In this document: positions 1 to 5,922 of the stretch, piece after piece
Numbering within the stretch: position 1 is the first letter of the stretch
How the letters are laid out: every line of letters starts with the position of its first letter
Assembly (NCBI GenBank): GCA_018896395.1
Contig: JAHIMN010000175.1
Span: 1 to 5,922 of the forward strand
Length of the DNA: 5,922 bases
DNA from: Verrucomicrobiota bacterium
GTDB lineage: Bacteria; Verrucomicrobiota; Kiritimatiellia; JAAZAB01
Direction: 5' to 3'
Program-made: the position numbers and the translations under genes
Notes under the pieces: model-generated
What the model saw: only the letters and a program-made list of their open reading frames with translations
The model's database searches: none
Told to the model about the DNA's origin: nothing

Positions 1-307
1 CCGAAGATGCAGGGAAGAACGGCAACACGTGCAGGTGCGTCATAACGTTTCTGACCTGGGTTTCCAGAAACTGTCTCAAAATCGCCAGGGGAGGTTCTGG
101 GGGACTTTGGATTGTATCGGCATATGTAATTAACAAACAGGCGCGTTGATCGCCGACGGATGTTGGGTGTCGGGAATCAACGTTAACACCGTAACGGCCA
201 ATCATCATGGCGAACCGCGACAGCAGCCTGTCCGCCTGGGTGCCATACAGATTCGCCAGCGCTTTGTGAATACGACGCATGATTTGGCTGGAATAATAAT
301 TTATCAT
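1..307 (-). CDS. GH13 subfamily 18-like sucrose/glucosylglycerate phosphorylase, N-terminal part (cut by window edge)
   Basis: Reading the minus strand from an ATG at 307-305 gives 102 open codons to the left edge. Residues 57-63 (CLLITYA), a PPL-LRQFL helix near 72-81 and HVLPFFPASS at 93-102 match the N-terminus of GH13_18 enzymes, where this segment is the first strands of the catalytic barrel. That family holds sucrose, glucosylglycerol and glucosylglycerate phosphorylases, which split a glucoside with phosphate to give glucose 1-phosphate in the cytoplasm. The catalytic Asp and Glu lie beyond the window, so specificity cannot be read. The ATG overlaps the stop of the upstream glycosyltransferase (ATGA at 307-304) and has no clear Shine-Dalgarno of its own, which suggests translational coupling. 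A second ATG at codon 10 is possible but also lacks a ribosome binding site. The family assignment is fairly sure; the substrate is not. Confidence 0.83.
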   Translation of the reverse strand, partial: MINYYSSQIMRRIHKALANLYGTQADRLLSRFAMMIGRYGVNVDSRHPTSVGDQRACLLITYADTIQSPPEPPLAILRQFLETQVRNVMTHLHVLPFFPASS

Positions 308-1566
308 AGTGGCAAGCCGCGGACGTTGGCAATCAGCGTGCGCAAGCTTCGGCGCAGGACAGTGTAACTGTAATACCGGTTGGCAACTTCATAATTATGT
401 TCCACCATGGCCCGGCGATAGTCGGAATCTTCAATAATGCGGCGGACTTCATCAATAATATCGGGCGTCAGATAACCTTCAATGATCGGCACACGAAAGC
501 CGCGGGGCTCAATATCTCTGGCAAAAACTTCATAACGATTAACCAGAATAGGTTTTTTAAAATACACCGCCTCCAAGAAGGCGTTGCCGAAACCTTCATA
601 CATGCTGGGATAGGTGACAAAATCGGCGTGGGGATAAATATCCCAGAGCGTAAACGTCTTTTTGCCGTCGGCGTTGACGTGACGGGTTTCCGCCACGCGG
701 GTAATTATGAACCGCAGGTCAACACCAGCTCGCCTGGCAAAACCCGCCAGCATGTCTTTATACTCAGGTCCTTCGTCGCTGGCTTCATGGGAAACTACAA
801 GTTTATATTTGGGATTACCCAGCATCTGCACCAGATTGATCGCAGGTCCGATGCCCTTGCGCGGAATGACGCGAGTCGGTTGCAAAACCAATTTATCGTC
901 CGGAGCCAAACCAATTTCGGCGCGGACATCCGCCGCATAGGTGTCAAACGGTTTGGGCGGATTTTCAAAATCCAGAACATTTGGAATTACCATTGAGGAG
1001 ACCGCTTTGCGCCGCGCCAATTCTTCCTGGGCCGCCTGGTTGATCACCACGTGCTGGAGGTCATGGTCACGCGGCGGAAAAGCCATGTCAAGATAGTCAT
1101 TGACGGCATTGACCGAAAAACGGGTTCGTTCCCAGTAAAAATCATGATGATGTCCAATTGCCGGCATGTGGGTTTCGGACATTAATTCGGCCATAGCCAG
1201 TCCTAGCGGGATGTGCATCGGAATTGATAGAACGTTTTCAAGAACCATAAGTTTGATATCAAACCGTTGCAGGAAATCATACAGCGTTTCCTTGAGATAT
1301 GCCCTCAACTCCCGGATACGATGGCTGATCATGGGAGTTCGGGCGGTTTTTCCCCATATCCGCTCGGTAATCCATGCGTTTTCCGGATGATTAAAAAATG
1401 CTTCCGGAACACACATACTGCGTGATGCCGGATGATCAAGCCGCCCAGCGTACCAGTAACAGTTATGGCCGCCTGCTTCCAACACATTCGCCCACTTATT
1501 GGCTTCCAAGGATACCCCGTCTGTGCCGGCAAGCCGGGTTGAAATAATGCCGATGTTCTCCGCCAT
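304..1566 (-). CDS. GT4-family (GT-B fold) glycosyltransferase, possibly mannosylglucosylglycerate synthase-like
   Basis: This 420-residue protein has the two-domain GT-B layout. The N-terminal Rossmann domain begins with the loop AGTDGVSLE (13-21), which usually contacts substrate, and has an HHHD stretch at 139-142. The donor domain starts near 225 with TRVIPRKGI (231-239), whose Arg and Lys normally bind the nucleotide-sugar phosphates. The GT4 E-x7-E motif is EGFGNAFLE (324-332). No signal peptide or membrane segment is seen, so it should be cytosolic. The opening motif and overall form resemble my recollection of mannosylglucosylglycerate synthases (GDP-mannose plus glucosylglycerate), and the overlapping GH13_18-type gene would fit glycerate-glycoside metabolism, but this is inference. 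AAGG at 1577-1574 lies 7 bases before the ATG and supports the start. It is the first gene of a minus-strand pair; no convincing promoter was found in 1567-1775. Confidence 0.85.
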   Translation of the reverse strand: MAENIGIISTRLAGTDGVSLEANKWANVLEAGGHNCYWYAGRLDHPASRSMCVPEAFFNHPENAWITERIWGKTARTPMISHRIRELRAYLKETLYDFLQRFDIKLMVLENVLSIPMHIPLGLAMAELMSETHMPAIGHHHDFYWERTRFSVNAVNDYLDMAFPPRDHDLQHVVINQAAQEELARRKAVSSMVIPNVLDFENPPKPFDTYAADVRAEIGLAPDDKLVLQPTRVIPRKGIGPAINLVQMLGNPKYKLVVSHEASDEGPEYKDMLAGFARRAGVDLRFIITRVAETRHVNADGKKTFTLWDIYPHADFVTYPSMYEGFGNAFLEAVYFKKPILVNRYEVFARDIEPRGFRVPIIEGYLTPDIIDEVRRIIEDSDYRRAMVEHNYEVANRYYSYTVLRRSLRTLIANVRGLPL

Positions 1567-1573
1567 GCTGGCG

Positions 1574-1580
1574 CCTTTCT
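1574..1580 (-). promoter_or_regulatory. Ribosome binding site of the glycosyltransferase gene
   Basis: The minus strand reads AGAAAGG followed by 7 bases and ATG at 1566. The purine-rich AAGG core is a moderate Shine-Dalgarno and decides this ATG as the start. Confidence 0.5.
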
Positions 1581-1696
1581 GTTCGAATAATGAAACGCGC
1601 CTCTAATTTAGCTGAAGACATACGTCAGCGAAAGGAAAATCAATGACATCAGATGGTATTCCTTGCGGTGGGGCACCTGCTATGTTAGTCTCAAAA

Positions 1697-1710
1697 ACAA
1701 TACGTATTGT
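1697..1710. promoter_or_regulatory. Perfect 14-bp palindrome, candidate operator
   Basis: ACAATACGTATTGT is identical on both strands over all 14 bases. It lies about 130 bases upstream of the glycosyltransferase start, in a 208-base gap (1567-1774) that otherwise shows no gene. A minus-strand TTGACG (-35-like) lies at 1733-1728, but no good -10 follows it. The form (two A/T-rich arms around a central CG step) is that of many LacI-type operators, which often control sugar genes, but no regulator gene is in the window. A role is therefore inference. Confidence 0.35.
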
Positions 1711-1775
1711 GACCAGCACATCACGGTCGTCAAGAACGAACAGGCCAAAATCGTCCGGCCTTGATCAAACCCCTG

Positions 1776-1807
1776 AAAACAAAGGCCGGAACATTTGTCC
1801 CGGCCTT
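1776..1807 (-). terminator. Intrinsic terminator of the initiator tRNA gene
   Basis: On the minus strand, an 8-bp stem AAGGCCGG/CCGGCCTT (1807-1800 and 1789-1782) closes a 10-base loop and is followed by a T-rich run TGTTTT (1781-1776). It starts 10 bases after the last tRNA base. The T tract is interrupted by one G, so termination may be less than complete; read-through would enter the glycosyltransferase leader. Confidence 0.75.
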
Positions 1808-1816
1808 CAAAATGGG

Positions 1817-1890
<74 letters not shown>

Positions 1891-1905
1891 GTCAAAACTG
1901 CACAA

Positions 1906-1933
1906 ATGCTATCACAGTCATTTGTTAATGCAA
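1906..1933 (-). promoter_or_regulatory. Sigma-70-type promoter of the tRNA gene
   Basis: The minus strand shows TTGCAT (1933-1928), a 16-base spacer and TAGCAT (1911-1906), with TG placed as in an extended -10. The -10 ends 15 bases before the tRNA 5' end, leaving room for a short leader. Position and form fit a tRNA promoter, but both boxes have mismatches to consensus. Confidence 0.5.
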
Positions 1934-1950
1934 CAACAATCTTTTACGGC

Positions 1951-1980
1951 GCAAAAAAATATTTATCTTTTTATTTGCAT
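1951..1980. other. A/T-rich patch in the gap between the divergent tRNA and lipoprotein promoters
   Basis: The gap 1934-2062 holds no gene. Its one notable part is this run of A and T tracts, bounded by GCAAA and TTTGC in imperfect inverted symmetry (about 10 of 14 paired positions). It lies 17 bases upstream of the tRNA -35 box and could act as a distal UP-like or bent segment. Nothing else was recognised between 1981 and 2062. Confidence 0.2.
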
Positions 1981-2062
1981 CCAAACGCCCGCCCGGCTAC
2001 ATTGCATCTATCAAACAAGTCGATGTCCACAGAAGGCATAGCTCGACCAGTTAGGGTTGCGC

Positions 2063-2092
2063 TTGCTACTGGCTAATAAGAGGTGTTATATT
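2063..2092 (+). promoter_or_regulatory. Candidate promoter of the CBM9-like lipoprotein gene
   Basis: TTGCTA (2063-2068) and TATATT (2087-2092) are separated by 18 bases, about 80 bases before the start codon. Four of six bases match consensus in each box. The placement is reasonable, but the call is by pattern only. Confidence 0.4.
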
Positions 2093-2157
2093 ATTCCGGA
2101 TGTAATGCATGGCGTTCCGTTTTTCTCTGAGTGTTAAAGTCAAAAATCAAATTATGG

Positions 2158-2163
2158 AGGAGG
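2158..2163 (+). promoter_or_regulatory. Ribosome binding site deciding the lipoprotein start
   Basis: AGGAGG, in a longer GGAGGAGGG run, lies 9 bases before ATG 2173. It excludes the upstream GTG at 2131 as the true start, since the signal peptide also begins at 2173. Confidence 0.85.
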
Positions 2164-2172
2164 GCTGCTAAA

Positions 2173-2916
2173 ATGAAAAACGTTTTGTTTCTTTCTGCGT
2201 TGGTATTGCCGGTGCTTATGATGGCGGGTTGTGCGCCCACGCCCAAGATTATGCGCGCGGCGTATGATTGTCCGTTTTCGGAAACCCCGATTACGGTTGA
2301 CGGCGAATTAAACGAGCCGGTCTGGGAAAAGGCCAAAACAATATTATTTACTATCCCGGTATCGTTCAAGGAGCCGATATCAAAGACCGAGGCCAAAATT
2401 GCTTATGATAAGGATTTTCTCTATGTGGCCTTCAAGGCCTACGATGAGGATATCTGGGGAATGTTGACCGAAAGGGATAGCTCAACCTGTTCCGAGGATG
2501 TGCTCGAAGTTTTCTTCAAGACCCATCCGGATAAAGACCCGTATTTCAATTTTGAAATTAACGTGCAGAATGCCGTGCTGGATGCGTATAACCTGAAAAG
2601 GAACGCGGCCGGCAACTATAAGCGCTGGTCGCAATGGGATTGCGCCGGCTTAAAAATGGTTTCCAAGGTCAAAGGGACGGTCAATAATTGGACGGACCGG
2701 GATGAATATTGGATATTGGAAGTGGCCATACCTTTTGCGGAAATTCCGACGCTTGGCGGCAAAGCTCCGGTTAAGGGCGACAAATGGCTCATTAACCTTG
2801 CGCGCTACGATTATTCAATTTATCTGCCCGAAGGCAGGGAGCTTACCGCCAGCGCGCCTTTGTCAGTGCTCAATTATCATTGGCATGAAGATTGGTCCGC
2901 GCTGATTTTTAATTGA
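2173..2916 (+). CDS. CBM9/DOMON-like carbohydrate-binding lipoprotein
   Basis: The 247-residue product starts with a lipoprotein signal: MKN, a hydrophobic stretch 4-17 and a MAGC lipobox with the lipidated Cys at 20. The mature part is one beta-sandwich module of the family-9 carbohydrate-binding type. The sequence shows VDGELNEPVWEKA (42-54, the family opening motif), AKIAYDKDFLYVAFKAYD (74-91), SEDVLEVFFKTHPD (107-120), YFNFEINV (124-131), ILEVAIPFAEI (181-191), GDKWLINLARYD (202-213) and the usual closing WSALIF (241-246). It is a complete, single-domain protein with no attached catalytic domain. It likely sits in a membrane facing the periplasm and binds glycans or a partner enzyme, but its ligand cannot be told. 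Start chosen from the strong ribosome binding site and signal peptide. No terminator follows; a transporter gene relic abuts the stop codon. Confidence 0.88.
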   Translation: MKNVLFLSALVLPVLMMAGCAPTPKIMRAAYDCPFSETPITVDGELNEPVWEKAKTILFTIPVSFKEPISKTEAKIAYDKDFLYVAFKAYDEDIWGMLTERDSSTCSEDVLEVFFKTHPDKDPYFNFEINVQNAVLDAYNLKRNAAGNYKRWSQWDCAGLKMVSKVKGTVNNWTDRDEYWILEVAIPFAEIPTLGGKAPVKGDKWLINLARYDYSIYLPEGRELTASAPLSVLNYHWHEDWSALIFN

Positions 2917-3100
2917 GTGCGTGGATGTGGTGGAACCGATGGGCGCCGAGACCTATTTGTACATGACGTCCGGCCGGCACAATTTTATCGCAAAAAGTGA
3001 TCCGCACCGCCGGTGCGCCATGGGTAATGAATTGCAGCTGGCGTTCCTGAATACCAAAGCCCATTTTTTTGATTCGGCTACGACCAACCTGATCGTCTGA
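2912..3100 (+). pseudogene. 3' relic of a MalK/UgpC-type sugar ABC transporter ATP-binding protein
   Basis: Just after the lipoprotein stop, in the +1 frame, 62 codons read IECVDVVEPMGAETYLY, then HNFIAKSDPH, a GNELQLAF strand and KAHFFD before a TGA at 3098-3100. This is the pattern of the C-terminal TOBE/MOBE region of sugar-import ATPases (VEPLGxE..., AR-D, G..v.l.f....hlFD). The Walker A, signature and Walker B parts that make up the first two thirds are missing, and the same frame is stopped at 2903-2905. The homology therefore starts within a few bases of the lipoprotein stop. No ribosome binding site precedes it and it is unlikely to be translated. The retained frame has no internal stop, so the loss may be fairly recent. 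Recognition is by eye from family knowledge. Confidence 0.82.
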
Positions 3101-3118
3101 TCGCGTCATTCGCGCCGC

Positions 3119-5179
3119 TTATTTCAGAACAATGACGTTATAGCCGGTTAGTGGCGGCAAGGCGATGATTGCATATCTTGCTTCGCGGCGGAGGCGCAAG
3201 GAGCGTCCAGAGGCCAGTTCCACGGCCTGTCGGCAGGCGCCGCGGATTTTTATAAAACGATTCGTAACCGGGATGATTTCAGTAATCGGGCGGGTTTTGT
3301 CACAGGATACGTTGACCACGTGAAGGATGCGTTGTCCCGATCGTGTCCTGGCCATGGTGACTTCCACAGTGTCCGGCAGATTTGTCAGAATCGGCAATTG
3401 GTCGTTGGAAAACCAGGTCATAATTTGCCGGAATAACCGATTGCATTCCAGGAGGCCGCGATCATGATAAAAGCGGAAAAATTGACCGGGAATATAAACG
3501 ACTCGTCCCCGGCCGTAGCGTCGGGCACTCACGGCCGGATAAGACGTTTCCGGCTGGGGGTAATCGCAATAATAGCGGCAGCGTTTGAGCAGGGTCGCCA
3601 CGCCATATTCGGATTGGACGGCCAGATACCGGCCGCCGATGGGAAATAGGGCGCCGTGTAATCCGTTGGAGATCGGATGATCCGCATGGAACCGGGCATA
3701 GGAAACGTTCCATGCTTCCAGGGTTTCCCCCACGTCGCGTTCGTAATGCGCGCCCAATAAATCCGCCAGCGCAAAATCCGGGAGCGGTCGGCCGGCGGCG
3801 TCGCTCAATGACGTGCGGTACGTGGCCAGCAGGTTGCCGCCCCCGTTGACGAACCGGCGGATGCCTTCGGCCTGGCGCCGATCCACGTGCGCCACATCGG
3901 GCAGGATCAGAACGCAATAGCCATTCAGGCGGTCGGTTGCCACATGCTCGTCGAGAATCAAATCCCAGGGCAAATGATTGTGCAGCAGGAGCGCCTGGGC
4001 GCCGACCAGTGATTTGCGATACTCGCCCATTTTTACACGGTCGCCCTCCGCATGCAACTGGACGCTGCGGGAGGAGAAGAGGATGGCCGCAAAGGATTCC
4101 CAGCAGACATCGTTGAAAATCGCGCGATGCCGCGCAACAAGAGAAAACACGTCCTTAATTCCCGGCAGGCCGGCACGGCTGATCATCGGCGCACAGGGCA
4201 GACTCCAGACCATGGGACGGCCGCCGTTGGCTATGACTTTAGCCGCCTTAATCTTAGCCTCCGCCGGAGATGGCGGTACATAACTGGGATAGAGGGGGTA
4301 CTCCACCCAGGTCAAGACGGGTAAATCGATACTGCGGCCGAACGCACAGACTTCGTTGATGTGCTCGAAGGTCTCGTTATACATGCGGACCGCGGCTTCA
4401 GTGTGGATTGCGTTCGCAATCCGGTGCGCGTAGATGGCATTATCCTCGGGCGTAAAGGTCGGGAACGGCGACCAGAACTGCCCGCGGTTAAAAATAACGA
4501 CCTGATGCGGGTTCCGGCTGCGCGCCGCCTTCACAAGCCCGCGTGCCAGCCGGCGCGACGTCAGGGTCATCCATTTCAGATAGTGTTGGACGTCCGGCGA
4601 TGCCCATGGGCGCCGAGACGGAATGGGACGTCCGTAGGCTCGGCGGCAATAGACGCATTCGCAGAACGGCTCGATGGCAAAATTATCGATATAAATACCA
4701 GCCGGCCGACTTTGCGCAACGACCTCCCGGATAATGGATTTGAAATAGTCCAGGAACGGACTGTTCGGGCAAAGCGGGTAGATCGTGAGTTTGGCCTTAA
4801 CATCGGGGTGCGAAAACGGTTTGCCCCGCACGATAATCCGCCAATCGGGATGGTGAAGATAAAGATCGGTGACCCATTTGGAATTCAGATACACGATGAA
4901 TCGAACATCCTGTTTTCGACATTCGTTTTCGAACTCCTTCAACACGTTGCGAGCGCCCAGGTGCGGCGCCGACGGAGCGATCCGCGAGGGATAGTATGTG
5001 TAGCCCTGGTGCGAAAACATGCCGATGCGCACGGCATTGGCGTTGATTTCATTCTTAACAACGCCGATGATTTGAGCCGGATTGAGATCGTAATGTTCCA
5101 AGTCGAAATAGGTCGGCTCAATCGCGACACACAAGGCTTCCCGTAAAAAGGCCGGCGTTCTGGTCTTTATCGTCATCAT
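3119..5179 (-). CDS. GHL6-like hypothetical glycoside hydrolase with beta-galactosidase trimerisation-type domain
   Basis: This 686-residue protein has no signal peptide and should be cytosolic. Residues about 15-365 look like the TIM barrel of hypothetical glycoside hydrolase 6: GYTYYPSRIAP (59-69), a KEFENECRKQDVRFIVYLN helix-strand (81-99), YIDN with Asp165, a CECVYC cluster (Cys 173, 175, 178) and WVEYP with Glu293. Residues about 365-580 resemble the glutamine-amidotransferase-like trimerisation domain of GH42 beta-galactosidases, seen in CVLILPDVAHVDRRQAEGIRRFV (422-444) with GGGNLLATY after it. A beta-rich end (about 600-686) closes it. Asp165 and Glu293 are only guesses for catalytic residues. 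The role is probably hydrolysis of a glycoside delivered to the cytoplasm, together with the enolase-superfamily enzyme encoded 34 bases upstream. The true start may be the second ATG (5176), which has better spacing to AGGA. It ends 18 bases from the convergent transporter relic. Confidence 0.8.
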   Translation of the reverse strand: MMTIKTRTPAFLREALCVAIEPTYFDLEHYDLNPAQIIGVVKNEINANAVRIGMFSHQGYTYYPSRIAPSAPHLGARNVLKEFENECRKQDVRFIVYLNSKWVTDLYLHHPDWRIIVRGKPFSHPDVKAKLTIYPLCPNSPFLDYFKSIIREVVAQSRPAGIYIDNFAIEPFCECVYCRRAYGRPIPSRRPWASPDVQHYLKWMTLTSRRLARGLVKAARSRNPHQVVIFNRGQFWSPFPTFTPEDNAIYAHRIANAIHTEAAVRMYNETFEHINEVCAFGRSIDLPVLTWVEYPLYPSYVPPSPAEAKIKAAKVIANGGRPMVWSLPCAPMISRAGLPGIKDVFSLVARHRAIFNDVCWESFAAILFSSRSVQLHAEGDRVKMGEYRKSLVGAQALLLHNHLPWDLILDEHVATDRLNGYCVLILPDVAHVDRRQAEGIRRFVNGGGNLLATYRTSLSDAAGRPLPDFALADLLGAHYERDVGETLEAWNVSYARFHADHPISNGLHGALFPIGGRYLAVQSEYGVATLLKRCRYYCDYPQPETSYPAVSARRYGRGRVVYIPGQFFRFYHDRGLLECNRLFRQIMTWFSNDQLPILTNLPDTVEVTMARTRSGQRILHVVNVSCDKTRPITEIIPVTNRFIKIRGACRQAVELASGRSLRLRREARYAIIALPPLTGYNVIVLK

Positions 5180-5183
5180 GATA

Positions 5184-5187
5184 TCCT
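5184..5187 (-). promoter_or_regulatory. Ribosome binding site before tandem ATG codons
   Basis: The minus strand reads AGGA, TATC, then ATG ATG. The gap is 4 bases to the first ATG (5179) and 7 to the second (5176), so the second is the more likely start; the product would be one residue shorter. Confidence 0.45.
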
Positions 5188-5213
5188 GCTGACGTCATAC
5201 ATCCGGATTTTTG

Positions 5214-5922
5214 TCATCCCCAGTGGAATTCGTTGAGCCGGGACAAATCCGCCGGCGGTGTTCGCAAACGGCCGTTTTCCGGAATCAACGGCCGGCCAAA
5301 AATCAGATCGCGCAGGGGATTGGTAAAGCGATCCAGCTCGATCATCATGATTTCGGGGCGATGGCCGAACGCACGGATCAGGGTCCAGAGCGCCACGCTC
5401 GCGCCTAATTGGTGCGGTGCCAAGGGCTTACCGGAAGCCGCCACGCGCTCCAGCGCATCCACGCCTCCCATACGGGCCAGATCGGGTTGAAGCACGTCAA
5501 CCACTTCGGCAAATTCCCGGAACTGGCGGCCGGTATAGAGATTCTCGCCGCAGCCGATCGGGACTCCCGGGTTGATGCGATGCAACGCCTGATAGGCGTC
5601 CAGGTCATCGGCGCCAAAGGGTTCTTCGATCCATAAGGGATCAAGCGTCTGCATCTGCTCGCATATCGCCACCACATCCGGGAAAGAATACGGCGTAGGC
5701 ACATACGGCTGGTTCAATTCCAGGATCAACCCGATTCCGTCGCCGACCGTTTGCCGGGTTGCAGTCATTCGCTCCACGTCGCGGGCAATGCCAAGAAGGC
5801 CGCGAATTTTAATGGCCGTAAAGCCGCCGGCCATCGCCTGTCGGCATTCATCCTTCAGCGCGCCGAGGTCCCGGCTGAATCCCGCGCTGAGATAAACCGG
5901 CACATCAATCGGTTCGGAAACC
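5214..5922 (-). CDS. Enolase-superfamily enzyme, mandelate racemase-like (C-terminal part, cut by window edge)
   Basis: The frame is open from the right edge (first whole codon 5921-5919) for 235 residues to TGA at 5216-5214. An internal GTG at 5903 is not the start. The visible part is the TIM barrel; the N-terminal capping domain lies outside. Numbered from the edge, it has AIKIR (36-40, the K-x-K position), LELNQ (67-71, first metal ligand), WIEEP (97-101, second), GEN (125-127, third), QPDLARMGG (145-153) with the Asp of the His-Asp dyad, APHQ with His170 and IELD with Glu195. These match the order of active-site residues in mandelate racemase and acid-sugar dehydratases, which abstract the proton next to a carboxylate with Mg2+. 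Two residues differ from the norm: Glu68 replaces the usual Asp ligand and Arg40 the second Lys. Likely substrate is a sugar acid. It precedes the hydrolase gene by 34 bases in a probable operon. Confidence 0.88.
   Translation of the reverse strand, partial: VSEPIDVPVYLSAGFSRDLGALKDECRQAMAGGFTAIKIRGLLGIARDVERMTATRQTVGDGIGLILELNQPYVPTPYSFPDVVAICEQMQTLDPLWIEEPFGADDLDAYQALHRINPGVPIGCGENLYTGRQFREFAEVVDVLQPDLARMGGVDALERVAASGKPLAPHQLGASVALWTLIRAFGHRPEIMMIELDRFTNPLRDLIFGRPLIPENGRLRTPPADLSRLNEFHWG

Noticed and set aside
397..996. Plus-strand open frame of 199 codons
   Set aside because: It is antisense to the donor domain of the glycosyltransferase, whose motifs are clear; no ribosome binding site or family motif supports it.
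2131..2172. GTG-initiated 14-codon extension of the lipoprotein
   Set aside because: It would put charged residues before the signal peptide and would span the strong AGGAGG site that serves ATG 2173.
2906..2920. Possible +1 frameshift joining the lipoprotein to the ABC ATPase tail
   Set aside because: There is no slippery sequence of a known kind, the lipoprotein ends with the normal family C-terminus, and a fusion of these two domains makes no biological sense.
3003..3017. Hairpin CGCACC-GCC-GGTGCG
   Set aside because: The stem is perfect but has no T run on either side and lies inside the coding pattern of the transporter relic, so it was not called a terminator.
2939..4620. A 14-base word ATGGGCGCCGAGAC occurs in the transporter relic and again near 4607 in the hydrolase gene
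   Set aside because: It encodes unrelated residues on opposite strands, the match does not extend, and one such chance match is not surprising in about 6 kb.
4361..5146. Long plus-strand open frame of 261 codons
   Set aside because: It lies fully antisense to the hydrolase gene, has no recognisable domain and is rich in Arg as expected for a shadow frame of a G/C-rich gene.

Overview
The window reads as a chromosomal stretch from a carbohydrate-metabolising bacterium. It holds five protein genes or gene pieces of sugar metabolism, an initiator tRNA and a relic of a sugar ABC transporter gene. The mix of a stand-alone CBM9-like lipoprotein, a large hypothetical glycoside hydrolase with a beta-galactosidase-type trimerisation domain, an enolase-superfamily sugar-acid enzyme and a GH13_18-type phosphorylase is reminiscent of PVC-group genomes (Lentisphaerota, Kiritimatiellota, Planctomycetota). 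This is inference from gene content only; nothing here fixes the phylum.

Left part, minus strand (1-1566): a family-4-like glycosyltransferase is followed, with a 4-base ATGA overlap, by the N-terminus of a GH13 sucrose-phosphorylase-like enzyme that runs off the left edge. The pair looks translationally coupled and may make and phosphorolyse the same glycoside, possibly a glucosylglycerate-type compatible solute. A perfect 14-bp palindrome upstream (1697-1710) is a candidate operator.

Middle (1776-2062): a minus-strand initiator tRNA-Met has its own promoter and intrinsic terminator. It keeps the unpaired 1-72 position typical of initiators (here U-U), but one of the three usual anticodon-stem G-C pairs is A-U.

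Plus strand (2063-3100): a promoter, a strong ribosome binding site and a CBM9/DOMON-like lipoprotein gene. Directly behind its stop codon lies an in-frame 3' fragment of a MalK/UgpC-type ABC transporter ATPase (the TOBE/MOBE end only), a gene remnant or recombination scar.

Right part, minus strand (3119-5922): an enolase-superfamily (mandelate racemase-like) enzyme, cut by the right edge, is followed after 34 bases by a 686-residue GHL6-like hydrolase. They are probably one operon for uptake-independent, cytoplasmic handling of a sugar or sugar acid. The two operons and the lipoprotein gene are arranged around the tRNA and relic. No IS element, CRISPR array or prophage gene is visible.
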